Part shown: in pieces, positions 55,537 to 63,622 of the stretch
Layout: the number at the start of each line of letters is the position of its first letter
How positions within the stretch are numbered: position 1 is the first letter of the stretch
Origin: CALBPI01 sp963922335
Lineage (GTDB): Bacteria; Pseudomonadota; Gammaproteobacteria; Steroidobacterales; Woeseiaceae
Length of the DNA stretch: 64,000 bases
Direction: 5' to 3'
Assembly: GCA_963922335.1 (NCBI GenBank)
Contig: CAWUIB010000003.1
Coordinates: forward strand, 186,001-250,000
Position numbers and translations under genes: made by a program
The notes under the pieces: model-generated
The model's database searches: none
What the model saw: only the letters and a program-made list of their open reading frames with translations
Told to the model about the DNA's origin: nothing

Positions 55537-55558
55537 CTGTCGGGCTTCACTCCGACAG
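55537..55558 (-). other. Stem-loop in the leader of the proximal MCP gene
   Basis: A 7-bp stem (CTGTCGG / CCGACAG) with an 8-base loop lies in the 59-bp gap between cheW and the MCP gene, just before the AAGGAGAG ribosome site. On the plus strand it is followed by a T-rich run, so it could also stop antisense transcription. On the coding strand the T-rich run becomes an upstream A-rich stretch. Confidence 0.45.
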
Positions 55559-55577
55559 TGTTTTTCTTTTCTAGGTG

Positions 55578-56099
55578 TCAGGCAGCGCTGGCTTGCGCGC
55601 CCATCGGTTGCATATCCTTGAAGTCGATCAGGCGATCAACCTCCAGCAGAATGACCATCTTGTCTTCTACGGTTGCCAGTCCGCCGACGAATTCTGTGTG
55701 GGCGGACTCGCCCATTTCAGGCGGCGGTTGAATGTCGGAATCCTCGAGTCGATACACGTCGGCGACGCCATCAACGACCACGCCAACGGTCCGCTCCTGT
55801 TCTTCGGATTGCATCTTCACAACGATTACAACGGTGGTGGGTCCGTACGGCACTTGCTCGATGCCAAATCGGCAGCGCAGGTCGATGATCGGCACGACGG
55901 CGCCGCGCAGATTCAGTACGCCAAGAACGTACTCTGGAGCATTCGGGATTGGCGTCGCGCGATCCCAACCTTTGATCTCCTGAACCTTCAGGATTTCAAC
56001 ACCGTATTCCTCACCCGCGAGCATGAAGGTCAGGTATTGACCAGCTGCGCCGGTACCGTATTCGCGATCGAGCGGATCATTATTTACTTCAGTTGCCAT
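55578..56099 (-). CDS. cheW: Chemotaxis coupling protein CheW
   Basis: 173 residues from the ATG at 56099, six bases after AGAGGA; an upstream in-frame start at 56123 would overlap cheA. The CheW fold is clear: YLTFMLAGEEYGVEILKVQEI, the conserved NLRGAVVPIIDLR segment and VEDKMVILLEVDRLI. It bridges the PAS receptors and CheA. It lies 20 bp after cheA. Confidence 0.95.
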   Translation of the reverse strand: MATEVNNDPLDREYGTGAAGQYLTFMLAGEEYGVEILKVQEIKGWDRATPIPNAPEYVLGVLNLRGAVVPIIDLRCRFGIEQVPYGPTTVVIVVKMQSEEQERTVGVVVDGVADVYRLEDSDIQPPPEMGESAHTEFVGGLATVEDKMVILLEVDRLIDFKDMQPMGAQASAA

Positions 56100-56119
56100 G
56101 ACATTCCTCTGGGTGATTC

Positions 56120-58174
56120 TCAAGCGACCGCGTTGTGACGGCGCTGTTCTGCAATACGATCAAAAAACAGTTGGATGAGTCCGGGCACGTCCACGATCAG
56201 CGCGACCGTGCCGTCGCCTAGAATCGTGGCGCCGGAAATGCCAGCGGTTTGCCGGAAATTGGACTCCAGGCTCTTGATAACGACTTGCTGCTGCTCCTGC
56301 AGGTCGTCGACAAAAATACCGACGCGTTGTCCATTTGCCTCAGCAACAACGAGCAGCCCGTCATCAATCTCCGTGCTGTCCGCCTCGATACCAAAAAGCT
56401 CGTGCAGGCGAAGTACCGGGAGGTATTCGTCGCGCAGCCTGAACAGTTCCGAATCACCAGCGACTTGGGAGATGTTTTCGTTGCCGGATTGAATTGTCTC
56501 GACGATGGATACGAGCGGCACGATATAAGACTCCTGACCGACGCGTACCAGCTGACCATCGAGAATCGCCAGTGTGAGTGGCAAGCGGATGGTGAAGGTG
56601 CTGCCAACTCCGCGTTCCGACTTGACCGAAACGTGTCCGCCGAGATCGGCGATGTTGCGGCGTACGACATCCATGCCAACGCCTCGGCCTGAAAGGTCAC
56701 TGACTTGATCGGCAGTCGAGAATCCGGGCATGAAGATCAGATTGATGATGCGCTCTTCGCTGAGTTGCTCATCCGCACTGACTACGCCTCGCTCGATAGC
56801 CTTTTCGAGGACCTTGTCTGAATTAATGCCAGCGCCATCATCCGAGACTTCGATAACGATATTGCCGCCTTCGTGATACGCACGCAGCTCAAGCACGCCG
56901 GTTTCCGGTTTGCCCGCGGCCACCCGCTCCTCCGGGGTCTCTAGGCCGTGGTCCAGCGAGTTGCGCACGAGATGTACCAAAGGATCACCGATTTTCTCGA
57001 GCACGGTTTTATCGAGCTCAGTGCCCTCACCGACGACTTGCAGGTCCACCATTTTGCCGAGCGCGTTTCCGGTGTCGCGAACAAGGCGGGGGAAGCGTGC
57101 AAATGCGAAACTGATGGGCAGCATCCGGATCGCCATAACGCTGTCTTGGAGCTCGCGCGTGTTGCGCGACAGTTGTGCAAGACCCTCGCGCAAGGCGGGC
57201 AGCTGCGTGAAGTCGAAATCGCCGTTGAAGCGACTCAGCATCGATTGCGTGATTACCAGTTCGCCAACGAGATTGATCAGATTGTCGATCTTGTCGATAT
57301 TGACACGTATCGAACTTGACTCTCCGCCCGAGCTTTTCGCCTTCGCTTTCGCTGCACTGGCGGCAGCCGGCGTGGCCGCCGCAGGAGCGGACGCAGCAGC
57401 GGGTTCGGTGCTGGTGATCGGTACGTCTGGTTTTGGTACTTCGCCGAGGACAGGTTCGATAATGAGCTCACAGTCATCGATCGCCCAGCTAAATACTTCG
57501 TCGATTTGCTCACGCTCAACACCGTCATGTAACACGATGTCCCATCGCAACGCGCAGCGAGTGGGGTCCATTGACTCAAAGTCGACTTCATCAAATCCGG
57601 CGCAGCTGACCTCTGTGCTGCTGATGCGCTGCAGCTCGGCAAAAATGGCGGAAGGGTCGTTACCGTGAACGTACAGTTCCGGCTTTGGCGTAAACGAGAT
57701 AGTCCATCCGATGACTGGCGCTTCTGTTGGCTCGTCTGATGCGGTCACAGGCGTGTCGGCTGTAGCGACGCCGCCGTTGTTTCCGTCGGCCAACATCGCA
57801 GCGAGTGCTGCACGCAGTGTCGCCGCTTCGCCAGAAAGATCCTCGCCAGTGGCGAGCGCGCGAATCATGGCGCGCAGGCAATCGACGGATTGCAGTGTCA
57901 GGTCCACCCCTTCGCGAGTTACCGGGCGCTCACCCTGACGCATCTCGTCGAGAAGCGTCTCCAGATCGTGAGCGAATTCGGAGATCTCCGCGAATCCAAA
58001 GGTCGCGCCGCCACCCTTGATTGAGTGTGCGGCGCGGAAAATCGCGTTCATCGTTTCCGGATCTGCGGCCCCGATATCCAGGTTCAGCAGTCCGTGCTCC
58101 ATGATGTCGAGACCTTCGAGGCTCTCCTCGATGAAAACCTCTGTGATCTCGTCGATATCAATATCGATGCTCAT
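56120..58174 (-). CDS. cheA: Chemotaxis histidine kinase CheA
   Basis: 684 residues. The HPt domain has the phospho-accepting His50 in FRAAHSIKGGGATFGF. A middle domain and an Ala/Pro-rich linker (about 255-285) follow. Then comes the dimerisation helix (INLVGELVITQSML), the ATPase with HLVRNSLDHGLETPEERVA, SDDGAGIN and LSGRGVGMDVV, and a C-terminal CheW-like domain. Residues about 160-245 look like a divergent extra domain rather than the classical CheY-binding P2. It is the first gene of the che operon. Its response regulator CheY is not in the window. Confidence 0.96.
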   Translation of the reverse strand: MSIDIDIDEITEVFIEESLEGLDIMEHGLLNLDIGAADPETMNAIFRAAHSIKGGGATFGFAEISEFAHDLETLLDEMRQGERPVTREGVDLTLQSVDCLRAMIRALATGEDLSGEAATLRAALAAMLADGNNGGVATADTPVTASDEPTEAPVIGWTISFTPKPELYVHGNDPSAIFAELQRISSTEVSCAGFDEVDFESMDPTRCALRWDIVLHDGVEREQIDEVFSWAIDDCELIIEPVLGEVPKPDVPITSTEPAAASAPAAATPAAASAAKAKAKSSGGESSSIRVNIDKIDNLINLVGELVITQSMLSRFNGDFDFTQLPALREGLAQLSRNTRELQDSVMAIRMLPISFAFARFPRLVRDTGNALGKMVDLQVVGEGTELDKTVLEKIGDPLVHLVRNSLDHGLETPEERVAAGKPETGVLELRAYHEGGNIVIEVSDDGAGINSDKVLEKAIERGVVSADEQLSEERIINLIFMPGFSTADQVSDLSGRGVGMDVVRRNIADLGGHVSVKSERGVGSTFTIRLPLTLAILDGQLVRVGQESYIVPLVSIVETIQSGNENISQVAGDSELFRLRDEYLPVLRLHELFGIEADSTEIDDGLLVVAEANGQRVGIFVDDLQEQQQVVIKSLESNFRQTAGISGATILGDGTVALIVDVPGLIQLFFDRIAEQRRHNAVA

Positions 58175-58203
58175 CTCAACTCCCGTAGATGGCGGTCACT
58201 GAG

Positions 58204-58230
58204 GGAGCGGCCGGCGCTGTCAAAGCTTTA
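58204..58230 (-). promoter_or_regulatory. Candidate sigma-28 (FliA) promoter for cheA
   Basis: On the minus strand TAAAGCTT (58230-58223) and GCCGCTCC (58211-58204) are separated by exactly 11 bases. The E. coli sigma-28 consensus is TAAAGTTT-N11-GCCGATAA: the -35 matches 7 of 8, the -10 matches 5 of 8 with the GCCG core intact. It would start transcription about 20 bases before the cheA ATG. Motility genes are normal sigma-28 targets, but the -10 is weak. Confidence 0.35.
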
Positions 58231-58291
58231 CAATTTTGTTGAGCAGCTAAGGCGTGCTCTTACTGCTGTTCGACTTTCCCGATTGCGCGGT

Positions 58292-58311
58292 AAATGACAG
58301 CCCTGTCATTT
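58292..58311. promoter_or_regulatory. 20-bp inverted repeat before the GH16 gene, candidate operator
   Basis: AAATGACAG and CTGTCATTT form a perfect 9-bp inverted repeat around CC. Its left arm overlaps a possible -35 (ATGACA, 58294-58299), and a good -10 (TACAAT, 58319-58324) lies downstream with a slightly long 19-base spacer. That arrangement fits a repressor-type operator for the GH16 gene at 58358. The binding factor is unknown. Confidence 0.45.
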
Positions 58312-58339
58312 CTTCCATTACAATGCGCAGCAGACCCAA

Positions 58340-58348
58340 GGGGGGGGG
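58340..58348 (+). promoter_or_regulatory. G9 tract at the GH16 ribosome-binding site
   Basis: Nine consecutive G lie directly before the GH16 start region, following AA and forming the Shine-Dalgarno (AAGGGGG). The tract starts 18 bases and ends 9 bases before the ATG at 58358. A length change by slippage would alter the spacing or strength of the ribosome site. Whether it varies cannot be told from one sequence. Confidence 0.5.
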
Positions 58349-58357
58349 TGGTCACAA

Positions 58358-59674
58358 ATGAAACGAATTCAGTTTATCTGGGCCGTAGCGCTTGGCGTCG
58401 GCCTGCACGGGGACGGCATGGCAGCGCAACAACAATCACCAGGCGTAGTCTGGGCGACGAACGTCGCTGGGTCGGCGTATCAGTCCAGCGACGGTATCAG
58501 TTACTCAGCGGAAACCGGCATTACCGGTGGTGCGGTCGGAACGATCGATACGATCAAAGGCTCGCAGGACCCGACGCTCTACCAAAATTACCGGATCGGC
58601 GACATCCGTGTTGATCACGAACTTCCGAACGGCAATTACGATGTGATTTTGCATTTTGCAGAGCCGAACGACATCGGGGGCGGTGAGCGTGTGTTTGACG
58701 TGCTCGTCAACGGTGAGCGTCGGATCGAAGACCTCGACGTGATGGCTTGGCGAGACGGCAAGGTGATCTCGGCATTGACCGTTGCAACGGCAGCAGTGCC
58801 GGTGACTGACGGAAAGTTGGAGGTGCGCTTTGAGCCGAAACGCGGCGAGCCGATCCTGAGTGCGGTGGTTGTGCGCGAGCGGCAAACACGTGACGCCAGC
58901 TGGAAGCTCAAATGGAGTGATGAATTCGACTATGAAGGCGTGCCTGACCCTGAAAAGTGGACGCACGACATTTGGCAACCACGCAAAGTAAACAATGAGG
59001 ACCAGTACTACACTGATCGAAAACGGAACGTGCGAGTCGAAGGCGGCATGCTGGTGATTGAAGCACACCGCGAGGACTACGAGGGCGCGCAATATACCTC
59101 TGGCCGTATCCACACCGCAGGTAAAGGTGATTTTCTTTACGGAAGATTCGAAGTGCGTGCCAAGGTGCCACGTGGCCAAGGGACCTGGCCGGCCATTTGG
59201 ATGCTACCGTCCGACCCTTATAAGTATTCGACGACCTGCGAGCCGGGCGAAGACTGGCAAGGGAGCGAAACCTGCGACGCATGGCCGAACTCTGGCGAAA
59301 TCGACATTCTCGAACACGTAGGCTATCAGATGGGCCATGTCCACGGCACAGTCCACAACCGCGCTTATTACTGGGTCAACTGGGAGCAGCGCAAGGGACG
59401 TATCCTCGATCCCACGGTCGATAGCGATTTTCATGTCTACGCGCTCGAATGGTCACCGGAGCGCATCGACATCTTCGTTGATGACACGCTGTACTTCAGT
59501 TACATGAACGAGGGCACTGGCTGGGAGGCCTGGCCGTATGACCATCCGTTCCATCTGATCATCAACATCGCGGTCGGCGGTGTGTGGGGATCAGCAGGGG
59601 GACCAACCGACGACAGCGTGTTGCCGCAGAAGATGTGGGTCGACTTCGTCCGCGTCTATGAGCGTGAGATCTGA
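58358..59674 (+). CDS. Secreted malectin-GH16 endo-glycanase
   Basis: 438 residues with a signal peptide (about 1-23, cleaved after MAA). A malectin-like carbohydrate-binding domain (about 28-172; VWATNVAGSAYQSSDG, VILHFAEPND, GERVFDVLVNG) is followed by a family-16 glycoside hydrolase domain (about 180-438). The catalytic signature GEIDILEHVG gives the nucleophile Glu near 314 and the acid/base Glu near 319, with WPAIWMLP and FHLIINIAVGG as further GH16 marks. Family-16 members cut beta-1,3-glucans and algal galactans; laminarinase-type activity is plausible but not proven. It is divergent from cheA, so glycan degradation lies beside chemotaxis here. Confidence 0.93.
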   Translation: MKRIQFIWAVALGVGLHGDGMAAQQQSPGVVWATNVAGSAYQSSDGISYSAETGITGGAVGTIDTIKGSQDPTLYQNYRIGDIRVDHELPNGNYDVILHFAEPNDIGGGERVFDVLVNGERRIEDLDVMAWRDGKVISALTVATAAVPVTDGKLEVRFEPKRGEPILSAVVVRERQTRDASWKLKWSDEFDYEGVPDPEKWTHDIWQPRKVNNEDQYYTDRKRNVRVEGGMLVIEAHREDYEGAQYTSGRIHTAGKGDFLYGRFEVRAKVPRGQGTWPAIWMLPSDPYKYSTTCEPGEDWQGSETCDAWPNSGEIDILEHVGYQMGHVHGTVHNRAYYWVNWEQRKGRILDPTVDSDFHVYALEWSPERIDIFVDDTLYFSYMNEGTGWEAWPYDHPFHLIINIAVGGVWGSAGGPTDDSVLPQKMWVDFVRVYEREI

Positions 59675-59684
59675 CAGAGGTCTG

Positions 59685-60689
59685 CTACCAGGTCTGTAGA
59701 TCGACGCCTAGCAGGGCGGGCATGTCGGAAGGATTATAAAGATCGATCTTGCCGAAGCTGATGGGCTGCGGCGGGTTACCGGTGACTCGAGCGTGTTGAT
59801 GCTCCGCCTGAATGCCTGCGCGTAACGGCTCAATGAGTCGGTCGTCCGGGATGAATCCGATGCCCTCGAGGTCCTCGATCAGTTGCGTGAGCATGCCCTC
59901 TTTCGCAGTGGCGCGATCGACGCCTAGCGCCTCGCAGCGAGCGAACGCGCGCTCAGAAGCCGAGAGGTCTTCAGCGACAACTTCAAAGCCCGTTAACACC
60001 GCGCGGTCGGCACCAACTCTGGCGAGCTCACCAATGCCGCCGCGTACACGAACGTCTACATCGGCCGAGTAGAAGTCCTCGACCAGTACAGACAGGGTGA
60101 AGGCCAATTCGTCCTGTAGTTGCTGAACGCCATAGCTGAAGGACACCACCATGCGGTCCATGCCGAGCTCCAGAAGGTCCTTGCTGGAGTAACCGAAGCG
60201 GTTGAGGCAGTGACCGAGAGGGTCTTCCTCTCGCGTTGGCAACTGGCCGCCATAGGCCGCCGCTGCCTCCAGCTCCGCTTCGCGGAAGAACTTCATCATG
60301 TAATCCGTTCCGGTATCGACAACGACACCGTCAACAAAAACCTGAATGCTGTCGGGGAAATCACCGGAGGACAGCGTTCGCGGCCCGATATTGTGTAACT
60401 TCAACAGGTCAAGAAAGGTTGGCAGTTTGATGCCCACCGAATCGAGTTCGACCCGGTCCTTGAATCCGGGAATACCAACAGAGATCTTGTCGACAGACAG
60501 CTGGCCCGTCATGGAGCTGCTGACGCTCTCATATTCGACACTGGCAAATGGGCGCATCATCGTGATCGCCTGATCGACCGCTTCTGTGGTCTTGTAGTTG
60601 ATATAAAACTTGGTGCCGAAGTAGCCGACGACCGACAGCGCTGCTGCCCCCAGGATAAGCCGTTTCACAGAAGTACTCTCTATTTCCAC
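59685..60689 (-). CDS. Membrane-anchored periplasmic protein of unknown function
   Basis: 334 residues from a GTG at 60689; another in-frame GTG at 60668 is also possible, both with weak ribosome sites. One N-terminal membrane helix (about 9-27) is followed by a soluble domain with alternating beta-strands and helices. It resembles AsmA/DUF945-like or lipid-transfer-type proteins in general character (FASVEYESVSSSMTGQLSVDKISVGIPG), but I cannot assign a family. Its end is 10 bp from the convergent GH16 gene; its start faces the DUF885 gene. Confidence 0.65.
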   Translation of the reverse strand: MEIESTSVKRLILGAAALSVVGYFGTKFYINYKTTEAVDQAITMMRPFASVEYESVSSSMTGQLSVDKISVGIPGFKDRVELDSVGIKLPTFLDLLKLHNIGPRTLSSGDFPDSIQVFVDGVVVDTGTDYMMKFFREAELEAAAAYGGQLPTREEDPLGHCLNRFGYSSKDLLELGMDRMVVSFSYGVQQLQDELAFTLSVLVEDFYSADVDVRVRGGIGELARVGADRAVLTGFEVVAEDLSASERAFARCEALGVDRATAKEGMLTQLIEDLEGIGFIPDDRLIEPLRAGIQAEHQHARVTGNPPQPISFGKIDLYNPSDMPALLGVDLQTW

Positions 60690-60852
60690 GCGTTGCGTAC
60701 AGTGGCTGCGAGTACAAGGACTTCAACGGATTCTGTCAAACGAACAGATCACAGATTCGCGCGAGGTACAGCGCTTATCCTCCTGTCCTGTGGACGCGGT
60801 CACGCGACAGTTTCGCTACACTTGGAGACAGCTCATCAAGGGGGAGCGCCTC

Positions 60853-62535
60853 ATGTGCCGTGTCTTTGTTCGTTCGTTGTCGCTTGTTGCGATCACTGCT
60901 GTACTGGTTGGGTTTCCAAGCGCGACGTTAGCTCAGGCGGACGGCTATGACGCGCTGACATCCCTATACGACGAGTTCTTGCTCTGGCAGGACGAAAACC
61001 GGGCACGGCGAGCGGTGCCCAATCGAGATATTGCAGGTGCGGCCGCCAAGCTCTATCCGGATTATGGACCGGATGCTGTCGCGGAGCGGCGTGAAACGAT
61101 GGAGGCTTTCCAGCAACGATTCGATGCGATCAACGCTGACGATTGGCCAATATCGGAACAAGTTGATTACCTTGCGGTTCGATCTCGACTGGATCAGCAA
61201 GAGTTTCTCCTCGCGGTCTCCAGGCCGTGGGCGCGCGACCCGGGCTTCTATGTCGACCGGATGTTGCGTGTCACGTTTACTGATCTACCCCTTGATGCTG
61301 ATGCCACGAGTGTTCTGAAAACGCGTCTTGCTGCGATCGCTCTGCTGGCCGACCAGGCTCGCGAAAACCTGAATGATGTTGCGGCGGATTATGCCGATCT
61401 GGCCCTGCACAATCTGACGAACGCGGATGGGGTTGGCCACGGCTATCCCTACAGAGCGACACCACCGGCCGGCGTGCTCGGTTGGTATGAGGATTTCTTG
61501 GCGAGAGCGGAAGTTGCTCAGCCGGAGCTCGTCCAAGACATCGAGAACACGCGAGATGCCGTGGCGGAATTCAATGAGTGGTTGCTTGAAAATCGCCCGA
61601 CGATGAACGCGGATGCGGGCGTTGGCAAAGCGCATTTCAATTGGTACCTCAAGCACGTCAAGCTGATGCCTTACGACACCGACGATATCGTGGTCCTCGG
61701 GCTGCGTGAACTGGATCGGTTGTGGGCGGTTTATGGGCTCGAGCAACATCGCAATCGCAATGAGCCGGTACTCGAATTGAGCGACACCGCTGAAGAGTAT
61801 CAGCGACGTATCGACGAAACCGATCAGCAGATTCGGACATTCCTCGTCGAGGATGAAATCATCACGGTGCCCGACTACGTCGGCGAACTCGCGACTAACG
61901 CTCCGTGGATCGTCAGGCCCAACGGGCCGAACTTCTGGGAGCAGGTGCAGTTTCGCAACCCCACGCCAGATCATCTGCACGCAGTGATTCCGGGTCACCG
62001 ATTTGACGGTCTGATCGAGCGAAATAACCCCCACCCGATCCGGGGGCGGCTCACGAGCGGTGCGCGCGCGGAAGGTTGGGCGGTGTATCTCGAGGAAGGC
62101 ATGCTGCAAGCCGGACTGGACATGTCACCGCGTACGCGTGAGCTGATTTTTATCTTCGGGATTTTCCGTGCGGCTCGTGTACCAGCCGATGTGTGGCTGC
62201 AGACCAATCAGATGACGGTCGCGGAAGCGGTGTCCTGGTGGCAGGAGCGAGTGCCGTATCTCGACGAGGATGTTGCACGCGTCGATGCTGAGATCTACCT
62301 GCGCCGGCCACCTGGATATGGGCTGGGGTACACGATTGGGATGCTGCAGATGCAACGCCTGCTCGGAGATCGTAAGCGCCAGCTGAAGGGAGAGTTTAAT
62401 CTTCGGGAATTCCACGACGCTTTCATGGCGGCAGGGCGACTGCCACTGTCGTTGATTCGTTGGGAGATGACAGGGCTCAATGATGAGATCGTCGATCTTT
62501 GGCAGCGCGAGCGTTTGTCGGACTTGCCTCGATAA
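60853..62535 (+). CDS. DUF885-family peptidase-like protein with altered metal motif
   Basis: 560 residues from the ATG at 60853, preceded by a strong GGGGGAG and giving a signal peptide (about 1-30, cleaved after TLA); an upstream ATG at 60790 has neither. The fold and length match the DUF885 metallopeptidase-like family: a long helical N-terminus, then a motif usually written H-E-x-x-P-G-H and later EGWA-x-Y-x-E. Here the first motif reads HAVIPGH (376-382), so the catalytic Glu is replaced by Ala377, while EGWAVYLEE near 407-415 is intact. It may be catalytically impaired or use another base. Divergent from the gene at 59685. Confidence 0.83.
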   Translation: MCRVFVRSLSLVAITAVLVGFPSATLAQADGYDALTSLYDEFLLWQDENRARRAVPNRDIAGAAAKLYPDYGPDAVAERRETMEAFQQRFDAINADDWPISEQVDYLAVRSRLDQQEFLLAVSRPWARDPGFYVDRMLRVTFTDLPLDADATSVLKTRLAAIALLADQARENLNDVAADYADLALHNLTNADGVGHGYPYRATPPAGVLGWYEDFLARAEVAQPELVQDIENTRDAVAEFNEWLLENRPTMNADAGVGKAHFNWYLKHVKLMPYDTDDIVVLGLRELDRLWAVYGLEQHRNRNEPVLELSDTAEEYQRRIDETDQQIRTFLVEDEIITVPDYVGELATNAPWIVRPNGPNFWEQVQFRNPTPDHLHAVIPGHRFDGLIERNNPHPIRGRLTSGARAEGWAVYLEEGMLQAGLDMSPRTRELIFIFGIFRAARVPADVWLQTNQMTVAEAVSWWQERVPYLDEDVARVDAEIYLRRPPGYGLGYTIGMLQMQRLLGDRKRQLKGEFNLREFHDAFMAAGRLPLSLIRWEMTGLNDEIVDLWQRERLSDLPR

Positions 62536-62552
62536 TCGACGAATCGAGTTTT
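62528..62552 (+). terminator. Weak intrinsic terminator after the DUF885 gene
   Basis: A 6-bp stem (CTCGAT 62528-62533 / ATCGAG 62543-62548) with a 9-base loop is followed by TTTT. It overlaps the stop region of the DUF885 gene and the end of the convergent reductase gene. The stem is short, so confidence is modest. Confidence 0.35.
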
Positions 62553-63507
62553 AGAACATCTTGTGTTCGCGAGCCTCGTGGCCGGCGATACCCTCTGAAA
62601 TCAACTGGGCGTAGTGTTCGCGCAAGGTGCGCGTGCCGCTGACCGGCGTGGCTTCCGCGTCGTAGTGTTGCTGCGTTTCGTTCCAGAGCAGCATTGACTC
62701 TGTCGCGTAGTAGTGACCGATGCGCGCGAACTCTGCCTTTGCCGCAATCGCGGGTATCAGTTTGCCGAGCGGAGTCAGCAGCGCCGCAATACCCGATAGC
62801 AGTTTAGGTGACACGGATCGAAATCTTGGCGGTTTTCCGGCCTGCTCGAAGAGGAGCATTCCCTGATCGCGGGCTGTGAGCGCAGGCCCCGGCCCACCAA
62901 TGGGCAGGACCTGATTCAGGCGCTCCGGGCTTTCGACACAGTCGATCAGGTAGTCGGCGAGGTCGCGCTCCGCGATGGGCTTGCAGGCGGTGAGGGTGCC
63001 GTCACCAAACAGGAGAAAAGGCTTGCCTGCCTGAACTCGTTGCAGCTGGCCCGACAGTGATTTGAAGAACGCTGTCGGTCGTACTATTGAGAAAGGGACG
63101 CCGGATCGTTCCAGAGCTTGCTCGAAAGCCAGCTTTGCATGTTGGAACGCGAGCTTGGGTTTTTGTACGCAGATTGCCGAAAGCAGGACGAATTGTTGCA
63201 CGGAGTGTTTAGGACACAACGAGAGCAGGTTCTGATTGGCATCGTGATCGACGCGCCACGCATCGTCGGGTGCACCCGTTCTCGATGCCAGGCAAGAAAT
63301 TACAAAATCGAAATGCTGGCCGTCCAGGTCTGCTGCAAGTCGTGATGCATCAATCACATCGGTTGCGATCTGCCGGCAGTGGGTGAGTGCCGGGTCCGGC
63401 GTGCGCACGAGCGCTGTGACGTCGAACCCACGTTCGATCAAGCGAGTAGCGACGACCCGACCGATGTATCCGGTAGCGCCCGCAAGCAGAATCCTGCGTG
63501 CGTTCAC
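62551..63507 (-). CDS. bciA: BciA-like NAD(P)H-dependent divinyl-chlorophyllide 8-vinyl-reductase homologue
   Basis: 318 residues from a GTG at 63507 (AAGGG upstream); starts at 63555 and 63621 would add a non-conserved leader. The Rossmann motif LLAGATGYIGRVVATRL opens the protein. Later segments TACKPIAERDLADYLIDC, NQVLPIGGPGPALTARDQG and the ending KAEFARIGHYYATESML match what I know of BciA, the reductase that converts 8-vinyl to 8-ethyl chlorophyllide. No other bacteriochlorophyll gene is in the window. Close BciA-like SDR proteins may also occur in non-phototrophs with an unknown substrate, so the symbol marks homology, not proven activity. Confidence 0.7.
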   Translation of the reverse strand: MNARRILLAGATGYIGRVVATRLIERGFDVTALVRTPDPALTHCRQIATDVIDASRLAADLDGQHFDFVISCLASRTGAPDDAWRVDHDANQNLLSLCPKHSVQQFVLLSAICVQKPKLAFQHAKLAFEQALERSGVPFSIVRPTAFFKSLSGQLQRVQAGKPFLLFGDGTLTACKPIAERDLADYLIDCVESPERLNQVLPIGGPGPALTARDQGMLLFEQAGKPPRFRSVSPKLLSGIAALLTPLGKLIPAIAAKAEFARIGHYYATESMLLWNETQQHYDAEATPVSGTRTLREHYAQLISEGIAGHEAREHKMF

Positions 63508-63622
63508 CCCGCTGCCCTTGCTGTCGCACGTTGTCCCACGTGAGCATGGTGACATGGTCGTATGTCGCCCGACAATTCGCATCTTGAGCTGAATAATCGG
63601 GCGCCGGATAATCTCGGGCATC

